NCBI GenBank assembly: GCA_021604805.1
Contig: BQJR01000002.1
Coordinates: 828,665-892,664 of the forward strand
Direction: 5' to 3'
Source of the DNA: Planctomycetota bacterium
GTDB taxonomy: Bacteria > Planctomycetota > B15-G4
Length of the DNA stretch: 64,000 bases
Shown: positions 44,811 to 53,576 of the stretch, one piece after another
Layout of the letters: each line of letters starts with the position of its first letter
Numbering within the stretch: the first letter of the stretch is position 1
The notes under the pieces: model-generated
Seen by the model: the letters and a program-made list of their open reading frames with translations, nothing else
What the model was told of the DNA's origin: nothing
Database searches by the model: none
Program-made: the position numbers and the translations under genes

Positions 44811-45703
44811 CCGACCAAGTCTTCGAGCTCGACAACTTCCGCGGTCCTCTCGACCTGCTGCTGCACTTGGTGCGCGAGCAGGAGCTCGAGATCGAAGATG
44901 TCGACGTGTCGCACCTCTGCGATCAGTACTTGGCGGCGCTCGAGGCGCTCAAAGCCGTCGACATCAACGTGGCGGGCGAGTTCCTGGTGATGGCCAGCAC
45001 CCTGCTGCTCGTGAAGTCGCGCGCGCTGCTGCCTTGCGAGGAAGAGGTCGACCTCGAAGAGGAGCTCGATCCGGGCGACGAACTGATCCAGCAACTGCTC
45101 GAGTACCGCCAGTTCAAAACCCTCTCGATGGAGCTCGGTCAGCGCGCCGAAGATCGCGGCCTGCGCCAGCAGCGCGGTACCCGTGAGCTGCCACCCGACG
45201 AAGAGAACGAACTCGAAGAGATCGAGATCTGGGATCTCGTGGGTTCCTTCGTGCGGCTCATGGAAGAGATCGGGCTCAAGCGCGAGTTCCACACCCTCTC
45301 GGCCGAACGCCCGCTGCGCGAGTACATCCGCGACACGCTGCGTCTGCTGTCGAGCCGCCCGCGCTGGACCTTGCGCGAGATCGTGGAGGCCTGCGGGCCG
45401 CGCGATCAGGTCTACGGCTTCTTCCTCTCACTGCTCGAGCTCACCAAGACTCAGCAGATCCGTGTGCGCCAAGACGGCCACGTCCAAGCGATCCTCATCG
45501 AGCTGCGCGAAGACCGCGACCCAGGTCGGCTGGCTTTCTCCGACGCCGATTCGCTCCGCGAGGAGCAAGACGCGCCCGCCGAACGGGCGCTCGAGGAAGT
45601 CGAGGCTATCTCGGCGCGCCCTCCCACGGCGGACGGCTTGGACGCCTCCGACGCGATGAGTAAGGTAGTCCCCGCTCCGCGCCACGGAGAGGCCGACGGC
45701 TGA
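44807..45703 (+). CDS. scpA: segregation and condensation protein A
   Basis: A 298-residue ScpA kleisin, which bridges SMC heads with ScpB. The start FELDNFRGPLDLLLHLVREQELEIEDVDV is diagnostic, and INVAGEFLVMASTLLLVKSRALLP follows. The winged-helix C-terminal part ends around QIRVRQDGHVQAILIE. A polar tail of 50 residues is unusual and probably disordered. The ATG overlaps the M50 stop; scpB is not next to it. Confidence 0.94.
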   Translation: MTDQVFELDNFRGPLDLLLHLVREQELEIEDVDVSHLCDQYLAALEALKAVDINVAGEFLVMASTLLLVKSRALLPCEEEVDLEEELDPGDELIQQLLEYRQFKTLSMELGQRAEDRGLRQQRGTRELPPDEENELEEIEIWDLVGSFVRLMEEIGLKREFHTLSAERPLREYIRDTLRLLSSRPRWTLREIVEACGPRDQVYGFFLSLLELTKTQQIRVRQDGHVQAILIELREDRDPGRLAFSDADSLREEQDAPAERALEEVEAISARPPTADGLDASDAMSKVVPAPRHGEADG

Positions 45704-45762
45704 GCGCGGCGCGCTCGCCGGCCGGAAAGGCGCGGCCCCATCACACCAGGAGAACAGCTTCC

Positions 45763-46104
45763 ATGGCTGGCAACGTCCCCGAATTCACCGACGCGAACTT
45801 TCAATCCGAAGTCCTCGAGTCGGACAAGCCCGTGGTCGTCGACCTGTGGGCCGACTGGTGCGCGCCTTGCCGCGCCATCGCCCCGACCATCGAGGCGCTC
45901 TCCGCCGAGCTCGCCGACTCGATCAAGATCGGCAAGCTCGACATCACGGCCAACCCGAACACGCCACCGCAGTACGGCGTCACGGCGATCCCCACGATCC
46001 TGCTCTTCAAAGACGGCAAGGTCGTGGACCGCATCGTGGGTGGCGGCAAAACGAAGGACGCCTTCAAGCAGGCCTTCTCCAAGGCTTTCGGCGTCAGCGT
46101 CTGA
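45763..46104 (+). CDS. trxA: thioredoxin
   Basis: A 113-residue thioredoxin with active site W-C33-A-P-C36 and the cis-proline in GVTAIPTILLF. The middle proline is preceded by alanine (CAPC instead of CGPC), as in some thioredoxins with a shifted redox potential. The lysine-rich C-terminal helix is normal. AGGAGAA lies about 9 bases before the ATG. It is a single-gene unit between scpA and fmt. Confidence 0.94.
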   Translation: MAGNVPEFTDANFQSEVLESDKPVVVDLWADWCAPCRAIAPTIEALSAELADSIKIGKLDITANPNTPPQYGVTAIPTILLFKDGKVVDRIVGGGKTKDAFKQAFSKAFGVSV

Positions 46105-46218
46105 GCAGCGCGCTCGCTTCGGGGGCGCGCGGCGGCGGATCCGCGCAGCCCTCGAAGGCTCGGCGATCGCGTCGGGTCGAGCGAGTTGCCTGGCGCGCGA
46201 GGCCTCCGGAGAGATCCG

Positions 46219-47184
46219 ATGCCCGCCGCGCGCAACGCGTCCACTGACAGCAGCTCCATGAAAGTCACCCTGCTCGCCTCCGCCGAATTCGCGCTGCCCA
46301 CCGTGCGCACGCTGGTGGAGCTCGGGCACGAACTCACCGTGGGCACGCAGCCCGCGCGCCCGGCCGGCCGCGGGCGGGGATTGCGCGCCACGCCAGTGGG
46401 CCGCTTTGCCGCTGAGCTCGGGCTCGGCGTGGAAGAGCTCGACGACGTGAACAGCCCCGAAGGCCTGGCCTGGATGGGCGCCACCGCGCCGGATCTCGTG
46501 GCCGTCGTGGCCTTCGGACAGAAGCTCGGCCCCGCCGTGCGCGCCGTCGCACCTTGGGGGTGTCTCAACATCCACCCCTCCCTGCTCCCGCGCTGGCGTG
46601 GCGCGGCGCCGGTTCAAGCGGCCGTCTTGGCGGGCGACACGACCACGGGCGTGTGCGTGATCGACGTGGTCGAGCGCATGGATGCGGGCGACGTGCTGGC
46701 CAGCCGCAGCACGCCGGTGGGCCGCAAGACAGCCGGTGAGCTGCTCGACGAGCTCGCCGCCGCCGGCGCGGTCCTGCTAGGTCAAGTGCTCGACGGGCTC
46801 GCCGCCGACGAAGTGCGTCGCACAGCACAAGACGAATCCGCGGTCACGCGCGCGCGCAAACTCAGCGCCGACGACGGTCGCATCCGCTGGGAACACAGCG
46901 GCGCCGAGGTCGACTGCCGCGTGCGCGGTGTCACGCCGCGACCGGGAGCGTTTGCGCTGCTCGGTGAGGAGCGTCTGCGCATCCTGGCGGGTGAGCCGCT
47001 GCCCTGCCCGCGCGGCTTCCTGCCCGGCGAGGTCATCGAAGCCACCGACGAAGGCATCAGCGTGGCTTGCGGCAAGGACGCGTACCGCATCACGAAACTG
47101 CAGCGCCCCGGTGGCAAACCCCTGCTCGCCGACGCGTTCCTGCGCGGCCACGAACTGCCGGCCGGCACGCGCCTGGGTCCCTGA
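46219..47184 (+). CDS. fmt: methionyl-tRNA formyltransferase
   Basis: A 321-residue Fmt, which formylates initiator Met-tRNA using 10-formyl-THF. The N-terminal catalytic domain starts VTLLASAEFALPTVRTLVE and has the key NIHPSLLPRWRGAAP and GVCVIDVVERMDAGDVL. The C-terminal OB-like domain binds tRNA. Two starts are possible: ATG 46219, with GGAGAGA 5 bases upstream, and ATG 46258, where family similarity begins but no ribosome site is seen. I used 46219, which adds 13 residues. rsmB follows after 4 bases. Confidence 0.93.
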   Translation: MPAARNASTDSSSMKVTLLASAEFALPTVRTLVELGHELTVGTQPARPAGRGRGLRATPVGRFAAELGLGVEELDDVNSPEGLAWMGATAPDLVAVVAFGQKLGPAVRAVAPWGCLNIHPSLLPRWRGAAPVQAAVLAGDTTTGVCVIDVVERMDAGDVLASRSTPVGRKTAGELLDELAAAGAVLLGQVLDGLAADEVRRTAQDESAVTRARKLSADDGRIRWEHSGAEVDCRVRGVTPRPGAFALLGEERLRILAGEPLPCPRGFLPGEVIEATDEGISVACGKDAYRITKLQRPGGKPLLADAFLRGHELPAGTRLGP

Positions 47185-47188
47185 ACCG

Positions 47189-48619
47189 ATGAGTGACGAG
47201 AAACAGCGCGCGGCTCGCGCACGCAAGGCGAAGAGCGGCAAGCCAGGCGCGAGCAAGCCGGGCGCCGTCCGACGCGGCGTCGGGAAAGCCCCTCGCGGCA
47301 AGGGCGGTGCGCGCCCCACTGGCGAGATCCCGCGCGCTCGAGCGCTGCAAGTGCTCACCGCCGTCGAACGTGGTGAGGGTTTCGCCGCCGACCTGCTGCG
47401 TGCTCAAGACCCGCCCTTCGTGCGCGAACTCGTGCTCGGTGTGCTGCGTCGTCGGCTCACGCTCGACACGATCCACGACGCGTTCGGGAAGCGCCCCATC
47501 GCCGAGCTCGACGAGCCCATCCGGCACGCGGTGCGCCTCGGCTTGCACCAGCTCGTGTTCCTCGACGGCGTGCCGGCGCACGCTGCGGTGGGAGAAACCG
47601 TGGGTGCCGTGCGACTCGCTTCGCACCGCGCGTACGTGAACGGCTTGTTGCGCGGTGTGCAGCGCGAGATGCGTCGCGTCACGCCGGATCGGGATCGCGG
47701 CGGCGCCAGTCCGCGCAAGCGTTTCGAGCGCGCCGGTCGCGCCGTCTTCTTCTTCTCGAAGCCGGTCTTCTGCGACCCCGAGCGCAACTTGGCGCGCTAC
47801 CTGGCCGAGATCCACAGCCACCCCGAGTTCCTGGTGCAAGCTTGGCTCGACACGGTGGGCGAGACGGATTGTGTGGCGCGACTCGAGGCCGGCAATCGCA
47901 CGCCGCCGCTGATCGTGCGTCCGCGACGCGGTCGCGCCAGCGCCGCGGAGCTCGTGGAAGCGCTCGCCGCCGAGGGCGTTCCTGCCGGCTTGTTCGCGCG
48001 CGAAGCTGGCGAGCCGGCCGTGCAGATCGCGGGTCCGGCGCGCGCGCTTTTCGCGAGCCGCACGTGGCGCGCGGGCCGTTGCAGCGTGCAAGACCCGCGT
48101 CAGATGGACGCCGTCGAGCTGCTCGATCCGCAACCCGGTGAGCGCATCTGGGATGCGTGCGCAGCGCCCGGCGGAAAGACCGCACAGATCGCAGAATGCC
48201 TGCGGGGACAGGGCGAACTGCTCGCGACCGACGTCTCAGAGGGGCGCCTCGAACGCGTGCGCGAAGGCCTCGAACGGCTCGGCCTGAGCGCGGGCGTGAC
48301 GCTCAGCTCCCACGACCTCACGAGCGGCGTGCCACCCAGCGGCGCCCCGGCTGAGGGCTTCCACGCGATCTTGCTCGACGCGCCGTGCAGCAACAGCGCG
48401 GTGCTCGACCGTCGCCCCGAAGCACGTTGGCGCTTGAGTGCCGAGCACATCACGCAGCTCGCGGTCGAACAGTCGCGCTTGATCGAGGCGGCGCGCGCGC
48501 AGTTGGCGCCCGGCGGCCGCCTCGTCTACGCCGTGTGCAGCCACGAACCCGAAGAGGGCAGCGCGCACGGTCTCGCCACCACGCGCTCACCCTTCGTGTT
48601 CACCGAACGCCGCGCCTGA
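47189..48619 (+). CDS. rsmB: 16S rRNA (cytosine-5) methyltransferase RsmB-like
   Basis: A 476-residue RsmB-type enzyme. A basic N-terminal tail of 45 residues precedes a NusB-like RNA-binding domain (ALQVLTAVERGEGFAADLL through VNGLLRGVQREM). The methyltransferase part has SHPEFLVQAWL, the SAM motif DACAAPGGKTAQIAE, motif IV DAPCSNSAVL and the catalytic cysteine of motif VI in YAVCSHEPEEG. fmt-rsmB is a common operon. Its stop overlaps the next ATG by one base. Confidence 0.9.
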   Translation: MSDEKQRAARARKAKSGKPGASKPGAVRRGVGKAPRGKGGARPTGEIPRARALQVLTAVERGEGFAADLLRAQDPPFVRELVLGVLRRRLTLDTIHDAFGKRPIAELDEPIRHAVRLGLHQLVFLDGVPAHAAVGETVGAVRLASHRAYVNGLLRGVQREMRRVTPDRDRGGASPRKRFERAGRAVFFFSKPVFCDPERNLARYLAEIHSHPEFLVQAWLDTVGETDCVARLEAGNRTPPLIVRPRRGRASAAELVEALAAEGVPAGLFAREAGEPAVQIAGPARALFASRTWRAGRCSVQDPRQMDAVELLDPQPGERIWDACAAPGGKTAQIAECLRGQGELLATDVSEGRLERVREGLERLGLSAGVTLSSHDLTSGVPPSGAPAEGFHAILLDAPCSNSAVLDRRPEARWRLSAEHITQLAVEQSRLIEAARAQLAPGGRLVYAVCSHEPEEGSAHGLATTRSPFVFTERRA

Positions 48620-49449
48620 TGCGTCTCGGCTACAACACGAACGGCTTCCCGCAGCACACGCTGGAGCAGATCGCGCGTGTGCTCGCCGAGCTGGGCTACG
48701 ACGCGCTCGCACTCACGCCCGATGTGTTCCAGCTGAACCCGTTCACCAGCGGCGCGTCCGAGTGCAAAGCCTTGCGCAGCCTGCTCGCGGACCTCGGCCT
48801 CGCGGTGGTCGTGGAGACGGGCGCGCGCTTCGTGCTCGACCCCGCGCGCAAGCACCAACCCACGCTGCTCTCGCCGCCCGAGGGCGCGGCGCGGCGTCTG
48901 GATCTGCTGCGTCGTTGCTTCGACCAAGCCCACGCACTCGGCGCCGAGACCTTCTCCTTCTGGTCGGGCAGCCCCGAGCTCCCCGCCAGCCCCGACGCCT
49001 TGCTCGACCGCCTGTGCGAAGGCGCCGCCGCCTTGCTCGATCACGCTGCAGGGGCCACGCCGCGTGTGTGTTTCGAGCCCGAACCGGGCATGTTCATCGA
49101 CTCGCTCGCGCAGCTCGACGCTTTCCTGCAACGATTGGCGCGCCCCGAACTGCTGGTGATGTTGGACGTGGGCCACGTGCCCGTGACCGAGTCGATCTCC
49201 GCTCACGACGCCCTGCGCCGCCTCGCGCCGCGCCTCGGTGGCCTGCAGCTCGACGACTCGCGCGACGCCGTGCACGAGCACCTGCTCCCCGGCGACGGCG
49301 AGCTCGACTTCCCTGCGATCTTCAAAGCCGCACACGATGTCGGCTTCGAGGGCATCGCCAGCGTGGAGTTGCCGCGTCACGGACACGATCCCGTGACGGC
49401 GGCCCGCGCTGCGTACGAGTTCCTCGCCCGGCTACGCACCCCCCACTGA
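48619..49449 (+). CDS. TIM-barrel sugar isomerase/epimerase family protein
   Basis: A 276-residue xylose-isomerase-like TIM-barrel protein. It begins LGYNTNGFPQHTLEQIARVLAELGYDALAL. Probable metal ligands lie in CFEPEPGMFI, MLDVGHVPV and LQLDDSRDAVHEHLLPGDGELDFPAIF, with the final SVELPRHGHDP. The substrate is unknown. ATG overlaps the rsmB stop by one base (TGATG), so it is read with fmt and rsmB despite no obvious link to translation. The extension upstream of 48619 lies in rsmB and is not used. Confidence 0.8.
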   Translation: MRLGYNTNGFPQHTLEQIARVLAELGYDALALTPDVFQLNPFTSGASECKALRSLLADLGLAVVVETGARFVLDPARKHQPTLLSPPEGAARRLDLLRRCFDQAHALGAETFSFWSGSPELPASPDALLDRLCEGAAALLDHAAGATPRVCFEPEPGMFIDSLAQLDAFLQRLARPELLVMLDVGHVPVTESISAHDALRRLAPRLGGLQLDDSRDAVHEHLLPGDGELDFPAIFKAAHDVGFEGIASVELPRHGHDPVTAARAAYEFLARLRTPH

Positions 49450-49563
49450 CGACGGCTTTCGCGCGACAGCCGCCAGGTGCCGCGTGCGACATGCGGCGTG
49501 CAACAGCTCACCCCGTGCCGCGCGCGATTCGCCCGCCGCGACCCTCGCGCATCCGCCCGCGGC

Positions 49564-50823
49564 TCAGTTCGCGGTCGCGCCCGAGCCGGCCTTGGCCAGT
49601 GCGTGCAGCTCGCTGTCTTCGAGCAACTTCGTGGCGTCCTTCGCGGCGGCGAACAGGCGCTCCACCTGGGCGTCGTTGGCGTCGTAGCCGTTCTCTTTCA
49701 GCCAGTACACGACGTTCGACTTCCCGCACATCGGGCCCACGCGGATGATCTGCTTGAGGCCGACCATGTCGGCGGGAACGCCTGAATACACGCGGTTCGC
49801 GAGCCAGGCGTCGCCCTTGTTCTCGGCCTTGATCACGGCGGCGGCGTGCACGCCCGTGCCGGTTTCGAAGGCGTCGCGACCGAACACCGGGTAGCTGACC
49901 GGGATCGGAACCCCGGTGCCCTTGCTCGTGAGCTCCACGTACTCGCCGAGCGCCGAGAGGTCGTTGTCGATCCAGCCGACCAGGCGCAGGTTCACGAGCA
50001 GCTGATCCATCGGACAGTTGCCGGCGCGCTCGCCGATGCCGAGGCCCGTGCCGTGCACGCGGTGCGCGCCGGCCTGGATCGCGGCGATGGCGTTGGGCAC
50101 GCCCAACCCGCGGTCCATGTGCCCGTGCCAGTCGATCTTCACGTCGGTGCGGCCGCTCTTCTTCACGAGCTCGGCGCCCCACTTGATCAGGTTCACGGCG
50201 CCCTGTGGGATCGAGTGACCGACCGTGTCGCAGAAGCACAGGCGCTTGGTGGCCGGGCTCTTGAGCGCGGCGCCGTAGAGCGCCTCGAGGATCTTGGGGT
50301 GCGCGCGCGTGGTGTCCTCGGTGACGAACATCACTTCGAGGTTCTCGCGCTCCGCGATCTTGAGCGCGTTGCGCGAGTGCTTGAGCATCGTGTCGAGCGA
50401 CCAGTCTTCCACGTAGGCGCGGATCTGGCTCGAGCCGATGAAGGTGGAGACCTCGATGGGCACGCCGGTCTTCTGCTGGATCTCGGCCACGGGGACGATG
50501 TCGGCTTCGACCGTGCGCGCGGCGCAGTTCGGCTCGAGGTCGAGCTTGCTGTCGCGGATCTCCTCGACGAGCTTCGTGACCACGTCGACCACGTGTTGGC
50601 CCGCGCCGGGCAGACCCACGTTCACGTAGCCGAGGCCGAGCTGGCTCATGAGCTCGAGCAGTCGCACGCGGTCGGCGAGCGGCGGCGCGTTCACCGACGG
50701 GCACTGCAGGCCGTCGCGCAGGGTCTCGTCGTCGAACTCGATCTTGTGGGGAGGCTTGGGGTAGTCCTCCGTGACGTTCCAGTCGTAGATCAGGTCGTCG
50801 CGATCGGTGTTCGGCTCGGACAT
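49564..50823 (-). CDS. isopropylmalate/homocitrate synthase-like enzyme
   Basis: A 419-residue HMGL-like TIM-barrel acyltransferase. Metal and catalytic residues appear in FDDETLRDGLQCPSV and WHGHMDRGLGVPNAIAA, with GTGLGIGERAGNCPMDQLL. It ends with about 100 residues that do not form the leucine-binding regulatory domain of LeuA, so it is not a standard LeuA; a LeuA-like, homocitrate or citramalate-type enzyme is possible. The ATG at 50823 has GGAG upstream. It has its own -10-like TAGACT at 50879-50884. Confidence 0.85.
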   Translation of the reverse strand: MSEPNTDRDDLIYDWNVTEDYPKPPHKIEFDDETLRDGLQCPSVNAPPLADRVRLLELMSQLGLGYVNVGLPGAGQHVVDVVTKLVEEIRDSKLDLEPNCAARTVEADIVPVAEIQQKTGVPIEVSTFIGSSQIRAYVEDWSLDTMLKHSRNALKIAERENLEVMFVTEDTTRAHPKILEALYGAALKSPATKRLCFCDTVGHSIPQGAVNLIKWGAELVKKSGRTDVKIDWHGHMDRGLGVPNAIAAIQAGAHRVHGTGLGIGERAGNCPMDQLLVNLRLVGWIDNDLSALGEYVELTSKGTGVPIPVSYPVFGRDAFETGTGVHAAAVIKAENKGDAWLANRVYSGVPADMVGLKQIIRVGPMCGKSNVVYWLKENGYDANDAQVERLFAAAKDATKLLEDSELHALAKAGSGATAN

Positions 50824-50878
50824 CTTGGCTGCGCTCCAGCGGTGGGCCCCGGGCCGGTGTGGGCCGGGGCGATCGCTC

Positions 50879-50884
50879 AGTCTA
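50879..50884 (-). promoter_or_regulatory. -10-like TAGACT
   Basis: On the minus strand TAGACT lies about 56 bases before the ATG at 50823. It matches the TAGAnT pattern ahead of other genes here. Confidence 0.35.
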
Positions 50885-51000
50885 ACGCGCAGCCGCCCTC
50901 TCGCGCCTGCCCCAGCGCGGGGTCGCGCGGTGCGCCTCGGGCGTGTGGCGAGGTGTCGCCCACAGGGGCCGGGCGGGCGAGCCCAGGCGCGGGGCGCGCC

Positions 51001-52038
51001 TCAGAAGTCGCCTTCGTCGAGGTCTTGGAAGAACGACTCGGAGGACTCGAGCTTCTCGAGGTAGGCGTGGAAGTCGAGTCGCTCGTCGCTGCCGATGGGC
51101 AGCTCTTCGCCGAGCAGCGCGGCCACGATCTCGTTGGGCAGTGAGGCGTCGGCGGTGAGGTCTTTGCCGGCGTAGGCGCCTTCGAGTCGCAGCAGGCCCT
51201 TGCGCGCGAGCGGACGCAACATCTGGCGGCGGCGCAGCAGGTCGCTCTCGCGTTCGCTCACCAACTTGAGCAAGTCGACCGCGTCGACCGCGCCGACACC
51301 TTCCACGAGCTCCTGGAACAGAACCGTGGTGAGCAAGACGAGCGCGTCGAGCTCCAGGTTGTGCTTGCGGGCCAAGGCGAGCGCGGGGAGTTGATCGGTG
51401 TTCGTGCTCGCGAGCAGGCGCTCGCGTACGCGCCCCGCCTCGCGTTCGGCGCGCTCTTTCAGTGACGCGCTGCCTTCGAGCACGTCGAGCCCGGCGCCGG
51501 TCCACGGGTCGAGATGGAACAGGCGTGCGGCGCGGCGACGGTAGTGCAGCGACAACCGTCGCAGGTCGCCGAGCAGCTCGGCGTTGCTGCGGTACGCGCC
51601 GCGCGGGCGCTCGGCCGGCTCAGGCGCCGGTCGTCCGAAGACCTCGCAAGCGAGCCGGAACAGGTGTTCGCCCACGCGGAAGCGCGTGTCCAGAGCCTCG
51701 GCGGGGTGGCTCGGCAGCGACTCCGGGATGAGCAGGCCAGCGCGCAGCAAGGCGCCGGATTCGTCGAGCTGTGCGAGGGCTTGCAGGCGTTGCGCGCTGT
51801 TCGGGCAGGCGATCTCGAGCAAGCTGCTGCCGCTGGACTGCGCGCGCCCGGCCAGGCGTTCTGAGAGCGCCGCGAGGCACAGCGCGCGTTCGAGCGCGTG
51901 GAGCTCATGTCGTGCGAGCGTTTCGAAGAAGGCGCCGGTGAGCGGCGCCGCAGCGCAGATCTCCACGCGGTCGGGTGCGCGCGCATCCAAGGCGTCGAGC
52001 ATGCTGCGCAGCGCTTGGCGCTCGGCATCAGCCGGCAT
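51001..52038 (-). CDS. helical protein with AAA-ATPase-associated winged-helix-like region
   Basis: A 345-residue, largely helical soluble protein. Segments such as ARKHNLELDALVLLTTVLFQE and VDLLKLVSERESDLLRRRQ followed by MLRPLARKGLLRLEG resemble the N-terminal winged-helix region found before the AAA+ core of some COG0464-type ATPases. Here there is no Walker A or B motif at all, so it would be a stand-alone version. The tail is acidic (SFFQDLDEGDF). AGGAGAG 6 bases before ATG 52038 is a strong start signal. Family resemblance is from pattern memory and weak. It is divergent from mgtE. Confidence 0.6.
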   Translation of the reverse strand: MPADAERQALRSMLDALDARAPDRVEICAAAPLTGAFFETLARHELHALERALCLAALSERLAGRAQSSGSSLLEIACPNSAQRLQALAQLDESGALLRAGLLIPESLPSHPAEALDTRFRVGEHLFRLACEVFGRPAPEPAERPRGAYRSNAELLGDLRRLSLHYRRRAARLFHLDPWTGAGLDVLEGSASLKERAEREAGRVRERLLASTNTDQLPALALARKHNLELDALVLLTTVLFQELVEGVGAVDAVDLLKLVSERESDLLRRRQMLRPLARKGLLRLEGAYAGKDLTADASLPNEIVAALLGEELPIGSDERLDFHAYLEKLESSESFFQDLDEGDF

Positions 52039-52167
52039 GGAAACTCTCCTGGTGGTGGAGCGGAGTAGCGGCTCCGCCCCGCAAGAGTAACCCGCTCAGA
52101 GCGGGTTGGCTGGGCATCGAGAGCCAGTGCTTCGGAAGCAGACGCGCGCGCACGGCAGCTCCGAACG

Positions 52168-52173
52168 TAGAAT
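52168..52173 (+). promoter_or_regulatory. -10-like TAGAAT for mgtE operon
   Basis: TAGAAT lies 30 bases upstream of the mgtE GTG. GAGG (52192-52195) lies between. Confidence 0.4.
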
Positions 52174-52202
52174 CATCCACCGGTTCTCTCCGAGGTCGCG
52201 CA

Positions 52203-53576
52203 GTGGACAACCCCGACATCCAGAAGCTCCTCGCGAGCTTGGATCGCCCCGACGCGGATCCCGCGCGCGCGGCGAGCGGCGAGGTGTTCGCGGCCGACAT
52301 CGCGGCCTCCTTGCCGCACATGGATGAGCCCACCCAGCTGCTCATCTTCCAGCTGCTCGACGACATCAAGGCCGCCGAAGTGCTCGCGCACGCCGATGAG
52401 AACGTGCAGGCGATCGTGCTGGGCAGCCTCGACCAGGAGCGCCTCACGCGCCTGTTCATCGAGATGGAGCCCGACGACGCAGCCGACCTGCTCGCCGTGG
52501 CTCCCGACGAAGCGCGGGACGGCATGCTCGCCGAGCTCGACGACGACGCGCGCCGCTCGGTGGCCATGCTCGGCGAATACGAGCCCGAGTCCGCCGGCGG
52601 CATCATGACCACCGACGTGGTCACGGTGAGCAGCAACTCCGCCACCGACGCCGCGCTGGCCAAGATCGGCGACGACGAGAACAGCGAGTCGATGGACTCG
52701 GTGTTCGTGGTCGACAACTCGGGCGCGCTGGTGGGCGTGGCCGACGTGAAGTCGCTGCTCAAGGCAGAGAGCCCGCAAACCGTCGGCGACGTGATGTCCG
52801 CCGACGTGATCTCGATCCGCGCCGACGAAGACCAGGAAGAAGCCGCGCGCCTCGTGGACCGCTACGACATCACGGCGCTGCCCGTGGTCGACGACGCGGG
52901 CCGCCTCAAGGGCGTCATCACCGTCGATGACATCATCGACGTGCTCGAAGAAGAGGCCAGCGAAGACATGCTGCGTCTCGCGGGCACAGGCGTCACCCAC
53001 CCCACGAGCGAGCCCGTGTTGCGCCGCCTGCGCGCGCGCGCCCCCTGGCTGGCGGTCACGCTCGCGGGCACCTTCGTGGCGGCGTTGCTGATCGAGTACG
53101 TGGAGCGCACCTGGTTCGAGGTCGGTGAAGGCGGCGACGCCAACTTCCGCGCGCTGCTCTACTTCATCCCGCTCATCGGTGGCATGGCCGGCAACGTGGG
53201 CAGCCAGTCGTCCACGATCATGGTGCGTGGTTTCGCTACCGGCGAGGTCGACCCCACGCGACCGATGCGCGTGTTGCGCGGCGAGTTGTTGCTGGCTTTG
53301 CTGATCGGCGCCTTGAGTGCGCTGCTCGTGGGCTGTGGTGTCGCTCTGGCGCATGCCGACAGCGCCTGGCTCGGCTGGGCCGTGGGCCTCGCGCTGCCCT
53401 GCGCGATCTTCGTGGCCGCGTTGGTCGGCACGCTCGTGCCCTTCGCCTGTCATCGCGTGGGTGTCGATCCAGCCTATGCAGGCGGGCCTTTCCTGCTCAC
53501 GCTCAACGACATCGCGGCCTTCCTGATCTACTTCGCCGTGGCCATCCAGCTCATGAAGTTCCTTGGCATCAGCTGA
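52203..53576 (+). CDS. mgtE: MgtE magnesium transporter
   Basis: A 457-residue MgtE. The N-terminal superhelical domain has FIEMEPDDAADLLAVAPDEAR and GEYEPESAGGIMTTDVVTV; two CBS domains follow (VFVVDNSGALVGVADVKSLL; LPVVDDAGRLKGVITVDDI). The membrane domain has the signature GGMAGNVGSQSSTIMVRGFATGE and the Mg-binding aspartate in FLLTLNDIAAFLIYFAVA. It imports Mg2+ and gates by sensing cytosolic Mg2+. GTG 52203 follows GAGGT. The stop overlaps the signal peptidase start by 14 bases. Confidence 0.95.
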   Translation: MDNPDIQKLLASLDRPDADPARAASGEVFAADIAASLPHMDEPTQLLIFQLLDDIKAAEVLAHADENVQAIVLGSLDQERLTRLFIEMEPDDAADLLAVAPDEARDGMLAELDDDARRSVAMLGEYEPESAGGIMTTDVVTVSSNSATDAALAKIGDDENSESMDSVFVVDNSGALVGVADVKSLLKAESPQTVGDVMSADVISIRADEDQEEAARLVDRYDITALPVVDDAGRLKGVITVDDIIDVLEEEASEDMLRLAGTGVTHPTSEPVLRRLRARAPWLAVTLAGTFVAALLIEYVERTWFEVGEGGDANFRALLYFIPLIGGMAGNVGSQSSTIMVRGFATGEVDPTRPMRVLRGELLLALLIGALSALLVGCGVALAHADSAWLGWAVGLALPCAIFVAALVGTLVPFACHRVGVDPAYAGGPFLLTLNDIAAFLIYFAVAIQLMKFLGIS

